A DNA stretch of 64,000 nucleotides from Paracidovorax sp031843945 (GTDB lineage Bacteria > Pseudomonadota > Gammaproteobacteria > Burkholderiales > Burkholderiaceae_C), in NCBI RefSeq assembly GCF_031843945.1, contig NZ_JAVTJJ010000002.1:186001-250000 (forward strand), written 5' to 3'. The notes below the pieces were generated by a model. That model worked only from the letters and a program-made list of their open reading frames with translations. It was not told the origin of the DNA and searched no databases. Every line of letters starts with the position of its first letter. The stretch's first letter is position 1. Both the position numbers and the translations under genes were made by a program. This document shows, in pieces, positions 44,301 through 51,415 of this stretch.

Positions 44301-46088
44301 CTTGCCTTGCGTGTGCTGCTCGATGGCGTGCAGCTTGGCCATGCCGGCGAAGTCAAGAATGGGCTGGCTGACTTCCAGCCGCATCGGCGGGTTGATCTGG
44401 TTGATGTCCAGCAGGTTGGGCTTGGGGCCGATGAAGCTGTTGAGCGACATCACGATGGCCTCGCGGATCGGGTCGATCGGCGGGTTCGTCACCTGCGCGA
44501 ACAACTGCTTGAAGTAATTGAAGAGCGGCTTGTTCTTGCCCGACAGCACGGCCAACGGGCTGTCGTTGCCCATGGAGCCGATGCCCTCTTCGCCGTTCTT
44601 GGCCATGGGGGCCATCAGGAACTTGATGTCTTCCTGCGTGTAGCCGAAGGCCTGCTGGCGCTCCAGCAAAGGTAGCTCGGCAGGCTGCGCGCCTGCGGGC
44701 ACATCGGCGCCCACATCGTCCAGCTTGATGCGCAGGTTCTCGATCCACTGCTTGTAAGGCTTGGTGTTGACGATGTTGGCCTTGAGCTCGTCGTCGTCGA
44801 TCATGCGGCCTTGTTCCAGATCGATCAGGAACATCTTGCCGGGCTGCAGACGCCACTTGCGCACGATCTTGTTTTCAGGAATCGGCAGCACGCCGGATTC
44901 GGACGCCATCACCACCAGATCGTCGTCGGTGATGCAGTAGCGCGAGGGGCGCAGGCCGTTGCGGTCCAGGGTGGCGCCGATCTGGCGGCCGTCGGTGAAC
45001 ACGATGGAGGCCGGGCCGTCCCAGGGCTCCATCATCGCGGCGTGGTATTCATAGAAGGCGCGGCGGCGCTCGTCCATGGTGGTGTGCTGCTCCCACGGCT
45101 CGGGAATCATCATCATCACGGCCTGGCTGATGGGGTAGCCGGCCATGGTCAGCAACTCAAGGCAGTTGTCGAAGGTGGCGGTGTCGGACTGGTCGGCGAA
45201 GCTGATGGGGTAGAGCTTCTTCAGGTCGGCGGCCAGCACGGGCGAGGCCATCACGCCTTCGCGGGCCTTCATCCAGTTGTAGTTGCCCTTGACGGTGTTG
45301 ATCTCGCCGTTGTGCGCCACGTAGCGGTAGGGGTGGGCCAGCGGCCACTCGGGGAAGGTGTTGGTGGAAAAGCGCTGGTGCACCAGGCCGATGGCAGAGA
45401 CGCAGCGCTCGTCCTGCAGGTCCATGTAGTACGTGCCCACCTGGTCGGCCAGCAGCAGGCCCTTGTAGACCACGGTGCGGCTGGACATGCTGGGAACGTA
45501 GTATTCCTTGCTGTGCTTGAGCTTCAGGGCCTGGATGTTGGCGCTGGCGGTCTTGCGGATGACATACAGCTTGCGCTCCAGCGCGTCCTGCACGATCACA
45601 TCGTTGCCACGGCCGATGAACACCTGGCGCAGGATGGGTTCCTTCTTGCGCACGGTGGGCGACATGGGCATGTCGACGTTCACCGGCACATCGCGCCAGC
45701 CCAGCAGCACCTGGCCTTCGGCCTTGACGGCGCGCTCCATCTCTTGTTCGCAGGCCAGACGGGAGGCATGCTCCTTGGGCAGGAAAATCATGCCGACGCC
45801 ATATTCGCCAGCGGGCGGCAACTTCACGCCCTGCTTGGCCATCTCTTCGCGGTAGAGCGCGTCCGGAATCTGGATCAGGATGCCGGCGCCGTCGCCCATC
45901 AGCTTGTCGGCACCCACCGCGCCACGGTGATCGATGTTCTCGAGGATCTTCAGCGCCTGGGTCACGATGTCGTGACGCTTGACCCCCTTGATGTGGGCGA
46001 CAAAGCCCAAGCCGCAAGCGTCGTGCTCATTGCTGGATGAATACAGACCGTGCTGTTGCAGGTGCAGAATTTCGGCGGCCGTCGTCAT
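41355..46088 (-). CDS. gltB: Glutamate synthase, large subunit
   Basis: GltB makes two glutamates from glutamine and 2-oxoglutarate. The 1577-residue precursor has a 24-residue propeptide ending in EHDA, after which C25 (CGLGFVAHIKG) becomes the N-terminal nucleophile of the glutaminase domain. Central and FMN-binding synthase domains follow (EGGEDAARYRNELKG, QLPGGKVTNYIGKLRHSVPGV, GHDGGTGASPWSSIKHAG), with the 3Fe-4S cysteines in RKCHLNTCPVGVATQ and a C-terminal beta-helix rich in Gly. A strong ribosome site (GAGGAG) precedes the ATG at 46088. The longer frame to 46151 is not used. Confidence 0.97.
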   Translation of the reverse strand: MTTAAEILHLQQHGLYSSSNEHDACGLGFVAHIKGVKRHDIVTQALKILENIDHRGAVGADKLMGDGAGILIQIPDALYREEMAKQGVKLPPAGEYGVGMIFLPKEHASRLACEQEMERAVKAEGQVLLGWRDVPVNVDMPMSPTVRKKEPILRQVFIGRGNDVIVQDALERKLYVIRKTASANIQALKLKHSKEYYVPSMSSRTVVYKGLLLADQVGTYYMDLQDERCVSAIGLVHQRFSTNTFPEWPLAHPYRYVAHNGEINTVKGNYNWMKAREGVMASPVLAADLKKLYPISFADQSDTATFDNCLELLTMAGYPISQAVMMMIPEPWEQHTTMDERRRAFYEYHAAMMEPWDGPASIVFTDGRQIGATLDRNGLRPSRYCITDDDLVVMASESGVLPIPENKIVRKWRLQPGKMFLIDLEQGRMIDDDELKANIVNTKPYKQWIENLRIKLDDVGADVPAGAQPAELPLLERQQAFGYTQEDIKFLMAPMAKNGEEGIGSMGNDSPLAVLSGKNKPLFNYFKQLFAQVTNPPIDPIREAIVMSLNSFIGPKPNLLDINQINPPMRLEVSQPILDFAGMAKLHAIEQHTQGKFKSATIDITYPLAWGREGVEAKLASLCAQAVDAIKGGANILIISDRKVSATQVAIPALLALSAIHQHLVGEGLRTTAGLVVETGTAREVHHFAVLAGYGAEAVHPYLAMETLAEMHAGMTGDLSVEKAIYNYVKAIGKGLSKIMSKMGVSTYMSYCGAQLFEAIGLNTDTVRKYFTGTASRVEGIGVFEIAEEAIRMHKAAFSDDPVLETMLDAGGEYAWRARGEEHMWSPDAIAKLQHSTRANNWNTYKEYAQIINDQSRRHMTLRGLFEFKFDPAKAIPVDQVESAKEIVKRFATGAMSLGSISTEAHATLAVAMNRIGGKSNTGEGGEDAARYRNELKGIPIKQGDTLKSVIGAENVEVDLTLQDGDSLRSKIKQVASGRFGVTAEYLSSADQIQIKMAQGAKPGEGGQLPGGKVTNYIGKLRHSVPGVGLISPPPHHDIYSIEDLAQLIHDLKNVAPHASISTKLVSEVGVGTIAAGVTKCKSDHIVIAGHDGGTGASPWSSIKHAGGPWEIGLAETQQTLVLNRLRGRVRVQADGQMKTGRDVAIGALLGADEFGFATAPLIVEGCIMMRKCHLNTCPVGVATQDPALRAKFSGKPEHVVNYFFFIAEEVRQIMAQLGIAKFDDLIGRSDLLDTRSGIAHWKARGLDFGRLFAQPNVPADVPRFHVDVQDHNIEHTLDRKLIERSLPAIEKGERVQFIEVARNVNRSVGAMLSGAVTRAHPEGLPDDTIRIQLEGTGGQSFGAFLTRGITLYLIGDANDYTGKGLSGGRVVVRPSIDFRGDTVRNTIVGNTVMYGATSGESFFSGVAGERFAVRLSGASTVVEGTGDHGCEYMTGGTVVVLGKTGRNFAAGMSGGVAYVYDEDGQFDTRCNLSMVTMERVLSADEQTASLSRGIWHRGQTDEAQLKKMLEDHNRWTGSKRARELLDNWAASRAKFVKVFPTEYKRALSEIHERQVLEEPATPAVANPPKKEAVAAK

Positions 46089-46186
46089 GGGCGCACTCCT
46101 CGGTATAAGAATCGCAGGGATGGTTAGATTAGTGCATTGCAGCAATAGCATGCAAGCACATTATTTGGGGTCAGATTCAGGTTATT

Positions 46187-46212
46187 GATGAGAATTCTTC
46201 TCATCTTTTTTT
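46187..46212 (+). terminator. Hairpin plus T-run at the left end of the transposase unit
   Basis: GATGAGAA/TTCTTCTCATC forms an 8-bp stem (46187-46194/46198-46205) with loop TTC followed by seven T on the plus strand. No plus-strand gene feeds into it, so it may be a structural end of the mobile unit rather than a used terminator. Confidence 0.45.
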
Positions 46213-46271
46213 ATCGGGGACGGATCAAACCGCATGGCAGGCTGGTGCCACCGTCTAAGCTCTGTATTGCT

Positions 46272-46973
46272 CTACTGGACTTCGTCAGTCTTTTTGCGGG
46301 GCCGACCGGGAGAAGCTTTCGTCACGCGCCGCTCAGTCTGTTGCTGAAGGTCGTCGATGAACTGCTGCTCCCCCAACGCCCAGCCCGACAGCACCGACGC
46401 GGTAATCGCCGTTTGCGCCGCATTGCCGATACCGACCTGCACCAGCGATGCATAAGCCGCCTCCCGGGCGAACGGCGTGTTGCCTAAAGCCCAGAACAGC
46501 GCGTGCGGCGTAATCAGGCGGTCGATGCGCAGCCCCAGCGCATGGCCGTGGCTGGACCAGGGATAGTCAATAGGTTGCGTGACCATGCCGGCGCGTACCG
46601 GATTGAGATCGATGTAGACCATGCAGGCCAGCAGGTACCGTTCGGACTGCACGAGCGTGGAGCGGTACCGCCCCTCCCACAGCGTGCCGGTGCGCCCGTG
46701 CCGGTCGTTGAAATAGCGCACGTAACTGCGGCCAACGGCCTGCATCATCAGCGGCAGCCCTTGCGCAGTCTGCGGTGTGGCCAGCAGATGGAAGTGGTTG
46801 TCCATAAGCACATAGGCGTGGACGGCGACGTTGCATCGCTTGGCCTGCTCGGTCAGCAGCGCCAGCATGGTGTCGTAGTCCTGCCGGTCCAGAAAGATCG
46901 CCTGGCGGTTGTTGCCGCGCTGGATCACATGATGCGGATAGCCTGGCAGAGTCAGTCGAGGCAGGCGGGCCAT
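46272..46973 (-). CDS. REP-associated tyrosine transposase (Y1, IS200-like)
   Basis: This 233-residue Y1-type transposase belongs to the REP-associated (RAYT) group, HUH enzymes that nick and move short palindromic repeats. It starts MARLPRLTLPGYPHHVIQRGNNRQ, the family N-terminus. The HUH pair is H60/H62 in MDNHFHLL, and the catalytic Tyr is Y84 or Y87 in VGRSYVRYFNDRHGRTGTLWEGRYRS. Family features NPVRAGMV and the late basic GRPRKK tail are also present. The gene looks intact. Genomes with RAYT genes often carry matching palindromic repeats; one two-hairpin repeat copy lies 87 bases upstream of the start. Confidence 0.9.
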   Translation of the reverse strand: MARLPRLTLPGYPHHVIQRGNNRQAIFLDRQDYDTMLALLTEQAKRCNVAVHAYVLMDNHFHLLATPQTAQGLPLMMQAVGRSYVRYFNDRHGRTGTLWEGRYRSTLVQSERYLLACMVYIDLNPVRAGMVTQPIDYPWSSHGHALGLRIDRLITPHALFWALGNTPFAREAAYASLVQVGIGNAAQTAITASVLSGWALGEQQFIDDLQQQTERRVTKASPGRPRKKTDEVQ

Positions 46974-47059
46974 GGCGCAAAAAGGCAAAGTGGACGAGGC
47001 GCCATGGTAGTCAGATAAAGAATCAGACCCTCATTCTTTGCCGATCTGGAATCCAGGAC

Positions 47060-47106
47060 GCTATATCTTTTATAGCTAATTACGCTTGATAGATAAGCGC
47101 TAGAGC
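47060..47106 (+). repeat. Two-hairpin intergenic repeat, copy 5
   Basis: The first hairpin is GCTATA/TATAGC (47060-47065/47071-47076) and the second is CGCTT/AAGCG (47083-47087/47095-47099), with tail TAGAGC (47101-47106). It lies 30 bases outside the right end of the transposase unit. Confidence 0.85.
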
Positions 47107-47141
47107 ACTAAAAGACCTGCACTCTTCTCGATGCGATGCAT

Positions 47142-48116
47142 TCAGCCGAGCAGTGGATCCACCGTTTCAGCAACAGGTTCGCCGACCAAGCCAAAACGTT
47201 GACCCAGCACCCCTGCCAACCCGAACTCTTGCAGGATGGCCTTCAGCCGGTCTGCTGCGCTGCGCTTTTTCTGGCCGGTGTAACGCGCGATGATCAGCTC
47301 GTTCTTCATGCTGTGCTCCCAGCCCACCAGCTCGGTAACGGTGACCTGGTAGCCGCTGGCCTCCAGATGCAGGCAGCGCAGCACGTTGGTGATCTGGCTG
47401 CCCATCTCGCGTGTGTGCAGCGGGTGGCGCCACAGCTCGGCCAAGGGCGTGCGTGCCAACTGCATCGCCTTGCCCTGACGCAGGCAGGCGGCCACCTCAG
47501 CCTGGCAGCAGGGCACCAGAACCATAGCGCGCGCCCGTTTCTGCAGGCCGAAAGCGATGGCGTCGTCCGTCGCGGTGTCGCAGGCGTGCAGCGCGGTCAC
47601 CACGTCGATGCGTGCCGGCAGCTCGGCCGCATCAGCGGACTCCGCCACGGACAGGTTCAGAAACGACATGCGGCCAAAGCCCAGATGCTGGGCCAGGGCG
47701 CGCGAACGATCCACCAGTTCGGCACGCGTTTCGATGCCGTAAATGTGCCCGTGCCCGAGTGCCTTGAAATACAGGTCGTAGAGGATGAAGCCCAGGTAAG
47801 ACTTGCCTGCTCCATGGTCGGCCAGGGTTGGCCCGGCGCCGCCTTCAGCACTAGCGCCCAGTTCTTGCAGCAAAGGCTCGATGAACTGGAACAGGTGGTA
47901 GACCTGCTTGAGCTTGCGGCGGGAGTCCTGATTCATCCGCCCCTCGCGGGTCAGGATGTGCAGCTCTTTCAGCAGTTCGATCGACTGGCCTGGCCGCAGT
48001 TCGGCCTGCAAGGCAGCGTCCTGCACGACGGCGCCTTCCGCACGCGATGCCTTGGATGCTGATGCCTTGGGCGCTTTGGACCGGCCGGCGTCGCCATTAG
48101 AGCGGGCCGCCTTCAT
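47142..48116 (-). CDS. SAM-dependent methyltransferase-like protein
   Basis: This 324-residue protein has a Lys/Ala/Ser-rich N-terminal tail of about 35 residues and a methyltransferase-type core of the Methyltransf_32 kind. The SAM-binding loop is LADHGAGKSYLGFILYDLY near residue 100, with YGIETRAELVDRS as the acidic post-motif. DVVTALHACDTATDDAI follows, and a VPCCQAEVA segment resembles the Pro-Cys-Cys of that group. The target is unknown. The start overlaps the DUF1415 stop as ATGA, so the two proteins are coupled and may act together. Confidence 0.78.
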   Translation of the reverse strand: MKAARSNGDAGRSKAPKASASKASRAEGAVVQDAALQAELRPGQSIELLKELHILTREGRMNQDSRRKLKQVYHLFQFIEPLLQELGASAEGGAGPTLADHGAGKSYLGFILYDLYFKALGHGHIYGIETRAELVDRSRALAQHLGFGRMSFLNLSVAESADAAELPARIDVVTALHACDTATDDAIAFGLQKRARAMVLVPCCQAEVAACLRQGKAMQLARTPLAELWRHPLHTREMGSQITNVLRCLHLEASGYQVTVTELVGWEHSMKNELIIARYTGQKKRSAADRLKAILQEFGLAGVLGQRFGLVGEPVAETVDPLLG

Positions 48117-48769
48117 GCGCCGGCTTTCGGCACGTTGCCGCCGTGCGCCGGGCAATACCGAGCACCCACATCCAGCGCAGCCCAGCCTTCGGCGCCCAGG
48201 TCTTCCAGCACTTCCATGTTGCGCTCGAAGATCGCTTCCGCTTCAGGAAACACTTCGACGGCGCGGTCGATGCTGTCTTCGCGCAGCAGGTGCAGCGTGG
48301 GATAAGGGGCGCGGTTGGTGCTGTTGGTCACATCGTCGGTCGACGTGCCGTCGAACTGGAACTGCGGGTGGAACGACGCGACCTGCAATATGCCGCCCAA
48401 GTCCATCGCGTCCACCAGGTCGTCCGCCAGTGCCAGAAAGTCGTTGAAGTCCAGAAAGTCCGCCATGCATTCAGGCGCGATCAGCAGCGTAGTGTCGCGC
48501 TTTTCGGCGGAAATTTCGGCCAGCGCCTCCAGTTCGCGCTGCAGATCCTGCAGCAGTTCACGCCCATCCGTCGCAGCGCTGACCACATAGTGAATCTGCC
48601 CCTTGATATGGACGCCCTTGGCGAAAGGGCACAGGTTCAGGCCGATCACCGCCCGCTCCAGCCATCGCACCGTGTCTTCGACCACCAGTACATCGTGGGA
48701 CGAGGAACCGCCGGGAGCTGGCAGAGGAACGGGGTCGAGGTCTTGCGACGGCGGCTGGGATGTGGTCAT
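48113..48769 (-). CDS. DUF1415 family protein
   Basis: The function of this family is not known to me. The 218-residue protein shows the conserved opening VRWLERAVIGLNLCPFAKGVHIKGQI and an NLCPFA motif. TTLLIAPECMADFLDFNDFLALADDL follows, then the aromatic-rich VASFHPQFQFDGTSTDDVTNSTNRAPYPTLHLLREDSID. I start at MTTSQPPSQ; the frame continues to 48817. It precedes and overlaps the methyltransferase gene. The 178 bases upstream to dgt hold nothing recognisable. Confidence 0.82.
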   Translation of the reverse strand: MTTSQPPSQDLDPVPLPAPGGSSSHDVLVVEDTVRWLERAVIGLNLCPFAKGVHIKGQIHYVVSAATDGRELLQDLQRELEALAEISAEKRDTTLLIAPECMADFLDFNDFLALADDLVDAMDLGGILQVASFHPQFQFDGTSTDDVTNSTNRAPYPTLHLLREDSIDRAVEVFPEAEAIFERNMEVLEDLGAEGWAALDVGARYCPAHGGNVPKAGA

Positions 48770-48947
48770 GGCGTGGGGCGAAGAGCGAATGTGAATGCAG
48801 CCCGGCAGCGCCTGCATAGGGCGATACAGCTCGGGGCGACCATTTTAAGGAGTGAGCGACTTCAGCGCCCGCTGCGCACTCGCCCTTTACGCCATCGTCC
48901 ACAGCTACATGGCACCGAAGCCATCGCGCGAGCCATGGTGAAACGGC

Positions 48948-50135
48948 TCAACCCAAAAGCTGCAGGCCGGTCAAGCGTTGGTGTTCGCTGCCAGCAAAAC
49001 GGTCGGTCATCCCGGCGATGAAGTCGGCCACGGTTCTTGCGTGATGGGCCTGTCGGGCCCTATCGTCACCCGCAGCGGCGCGAGCGGCGAAAGCAGGCTT
49101 CATTTCTTCGGGCCTCGCCATGTAGATGTCGAACAGCTCGCGCACGATCTGCTGGGCCTGCCCTGTGGTTTGCATCACTTGCGGGTGCCTGTAGAGCTGG
49201 CTGAAAAGAAACCGCTTGAGCGCCTGCGATTCGGCGCGCATGCCGTCGCTGAAGCCTACCAACGGTGCGGGCGAGTGGCGCACCGCGTCCACGTCAGCGG
49301 GCTTGCGGTCGGCCAGCGCATCACCGGTTGTGCCAATCACGTCGTACACCTGCGCGCTGAGCATGCGGCGGATGGCTTCGTTCAACCATCGGCGACGGGA
49401 CTGGGGTTGTGAGAGCTGCGGATACTCCGCCAGCGCCTGCGCGCAGAAACGCTCGAACAGCGGCACCTCCTGCACCTGCTCCAGGGTAATCAGGCCGGAA
49501 CGCACACCGTCGTCGATGTCGTGCGCGTTGTAGGCAATCTCGTCAGCAAGATTGCACAGCTGCGCCTCCAGGCTGGGCTGCTGGCGCAGCAAAAACCGCT
49601 GGCCGACACCGTACGGCTCACGCGCCTCGATCTGCTCCGCATGGCGACGCGAGCAGTGCTTGAGGATGCCCTCGCGCGTCTCGAAGGTCAGGTTCAACCC
49701 GTCGTAGTCGGGGTAACGCTCTTCCAGCGCATCCACCACGCGCAGACTCTGCAGGTTGTGCTCGAAGCCGCCGTGGGCGGCCATGCATTCGTTGAGTGTG
49801 TCCTGCCCCGCATGGCCGAACGGCGTGTGGCCCAGGTCATGCGCCAGTGAAATCGCCTCCACCAAGTCTTCGTTGATGCGCAGCGACCGGGCAATGGACC
49901 GGGCGAGCTGTGCCACTTCCAGCGAATGCGTCAGCCGCGTGCGAAACATGTCGCCTTCGTGATTCAAAAACACCTGCGTCTTGTAGACGAGCCGCCGGAA
50001 GGCCGACGAATGCACGATGCGGTCGCGGTCGCGCTGGTACTCCGTACGCGTCGGGGCGGCAGCTTCGGCATACCGCCGGCCCCGGCTGCGCGCTGGCTCG
50101 CAAGCGTAAGGCGCCAGAGCAGAATCAATGGTCAA
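48948..50135 (-). CDS. dgt: Deoxyguanosinetriphosphate triphosphohydrolase-like protein
   Basis: This 395-residue HD-domain protein of the type-2 dGTPase group hydrolyses deoxynucleoside triphosphates to nucleoside and triphosphate. HD residues are in RTRLTHSLEVAQLARSIAR and ISLAHDLGHTPFGHAG, with LADEIAYNAHDIDDG later. No ATG fits. The TTG at 50135 is the best start because it gives the usual N-terminus (MTIDSALAPYACEPARSRGR) and has AGAGG five bases upstream. That ribosome site is the conserved tail of a two-hairpin repeat which fills the 67-base gap behind aroB. Confidence 0.92.
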   Translation of the reverse strand: MTIDSALAPYACEPARSRGRRYAEAAAPTRTEYQRDRDRIVHSSAFRRLVYKTQVFLNHEGDMFRTRLTHSLEVAQLARSIARSLRINEDLVEAISLAHDLGHTPFGHAGQDTLNECMAAHGGFEHNLQSLRVVDALEERYPDYDGLNLTFETREGILKHCSRRHAEQIEAREPYGVGQRFLLRQQPSLEAQLCNLADEIAYNAHDIDDGVRSGLITLEQVQEVPLFERFCAQALAEYPQLSQPQSRRRWLNEAIRRMLSAQVYDVIGTTGDALADRKPADVDAVRHSPAPLVGFSDGMRAESQALKRFLFSQLYRHPQVMQTTGQAQQIVRELFDIYMARPEEMKPAFAARAAAGDDRARQAHHARTVADFIAGMTDRFAGSEHQRLTGLQLLG

Positions 50136-50138
50136 AAT

Positions 50139-50187
50139 GGCCTCTAGCGCTTATGTATCAAGCGCATGCAGCTATCAAAATAGTAGC
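50139..50187 (-). repeat. Two-hairpin intergenic repeat, copy 6, forming the dgt leader
   Basis: It is read on minus: first hairpin GCTA/TAGC (50087+100 to 50171), second hairpin GCGCTT/AAGCGC (50065+100 to 50047+100, that is 50160-50165 with 50047-50052 shifted by 100), and tail TAGAGGCC ending at 50139. In plain terms the stems are 50171-50174/50184-50187 and 50147-50152/50160-50165. It points in the direction of dgt transcription. Confidence 0.85.
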
Positions 50188-50202
50188 CGCCGCAATATCG
50201 CA

Positions 50203-51297
50203 TCAAGCGCAGCACGCATCGATGACTTCACGCACCAGCGCATCCGGAGCCGAGCGCACCACCGCCTTACCAGGCCCATCGATGAGAACAAAACGGATCT
50301 CGCCGGCTTCGGATTTCTTGTCGCCACGCATCCAATCGATATAACGCCCGGCGTTGTCCTGAGCGTCAATCACAGGCCCGCGCACCGGCAACCCCGCCCG
50401 GATAATGAGTGCGCGCAGCCGCTGGACAAAGGCCGCATCTACCAGACCGAGCCGATGGGACAGTTCCACCGCCATCACCATGCCCGCGCCTATGCCTTCG
50501 CCATGCAGCCAGTTGCCATAGCCCATGCCCGCTTCGATCGCGTGACCGAAGGTGTGGCCGAAATTCAGAATGGCGCGCAGACCTGCTTCGCGCTCGTCGA
50601 TGCCCACTACGTGGGCTTTGATTTCGCAGCTGCGGCGAACGGCGTGGGCCAGGGCAACGTGATCGCCTTGCCGCAGAGCCTCGACGTGCACCTCCAGCCA
50701 AGCCATGAAATCCATATCGGCGATGGGGCCGTATTTGATGACTTCGGCCAACCCTGCGCTGAGTTCACGCGCCGGTAAAGTCGCCAATGTTTCCAGATCG
50801 CACACCACCAGTTGCGGCTGGTAGAACGCTCCGATCATGTTCTTGCCGAGCGGGTGGTTGATCGCCGTCTTGCCACCGACGGAAGAATCCACCTGAGCCA
50901 GCAGCGTGGTGGGCACCTGAACGAATGGCACTCCACGCATATAGGAGGCCGCAGCAAAGCCCGTCATGTCGCCGATGACTCCACCTCCCAACGCGTACAA
51001 AACAGTTTTGCGGTCACAGCCGTTGGCGAGAAGAGCGTCAAAAATAAGATTCAAATGCTGCCAATCTTTGAACTTCTCGCCATCGGGTAATGCTACGACA
51101 TTCACATGGGAGTAAAGACCTGCAAGAGTCTCCACAAGGCCTTGAGCATAAAGAGGCCCAACCGTTTCGTTGGTCACGATCAAGGCGTTCGCGCTTCTTG
51201 GCAGCCGCTTATACGCCTCCCGCAGAGTCAAGAGCGCCTTGCCGATGACGATGTCGTATGACCGATCTCCAAGATCAATCTTCACTGAGTTCAACAT
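50203..51297 (-). CDS. aroB: 3-dehydroquinate synthase
   Basis: AroB closes the ring to 3-dehydroquinate in the shikimate pathway, using NAD and a divalent metal. The 364-residue product contains GGGVIGDMTGFAAASYMRG, VPTTLLAQVDSSVGGKTAINH and FGHTFGHAIE with the metal-binding histidines. In related genomes it follows aroK; here the gene upstream is a lipoprotein and no aroK is present between pilQ and aroB. Its upstream gap of 118 bases contains the lipoprotein terminator. Confidence 0.96.
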   Translation of the reverse strand: MLNSVKIDLGDRSYDIVIGKALLTLREAYKRLPRSANALIVTNETVGPLYAQGLVETLAGLYSHVNVVALPDGEKFKDWQHLNLIFDALLANGCDRKTVLYALGGGVIGDMTGFAAASYMRGVPFVQVPTTLLAQVDSSVGGKTAINHPLGKNMIGAFYQPQLVVCDLETLATLPARELSAGLAEVIKYGPIADMDFMAWLEVHVEALRQGDHVALAHAVRRSCEIKAHVVGIDEREAGLRAILNFGHTFGHAIEAGMGYGNWLHGEGIGAGMVMAVELSHRLGLVDAAFVQRLRALIIRAGLPVRGPVIDAQDNAGRYIDWMRGDKKSEAGEIRFVLIDGPGKAVVRSAPDALVREVIDACCA

Positions 51298-51364
51298 GTC
51301 TTGAAATTTCCGATCAACAGGATAGAGCTAGTTTAGTGTTCCGCCCTGTCATTTGGCGCAATTG

Positions 51365-51394
51365 AAAAAAGGCGGGGGGCTTGCGCCCCTCGCC
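51365..51394 (-). terminator. Rho-independent terminator of the pil-lipoprotein operon
   Basis: On minus, GGCGAGGGGC-GCAA-GCCCCCCGCC (one mismatch) is followed by six T. It separates the lipoprotein gene from aroB, so aroB needs its own promoter. Confidence 0.88.
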
Positions 51395-51415
51395 CTTCTG
51401 AAAGGCACGTCAAAA

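Larger units (their letters stand above)
46168..47030 (-). mobile_element. REP-associated transposase unit with inverted end sequences
   Basis: The transposase gene is bounded by GGGTCAGATTC (46168-46178) and, inverted, by GAATCAGACCC (47020-47030, reading GGGTCTGATTC on the other strand), ten of eleven bases matching. A hairpin lies just inside the left end. The unit is inserted between gltB and the methyltransferase gene. It is a single-copy domesticated-looking element rather than a full insertion sequence, and the ends are proposed from sequence symmetry only. Confidence 0.6.

Noticed and set aside
39876..44675. 1599-codon plus-strand frame opposite gltD and gltB
   Set aside because: The composition (His, Gly, Ala, Val, Gln rich) is the usual antisense pattern of a conserved gene, and no family is recognised.
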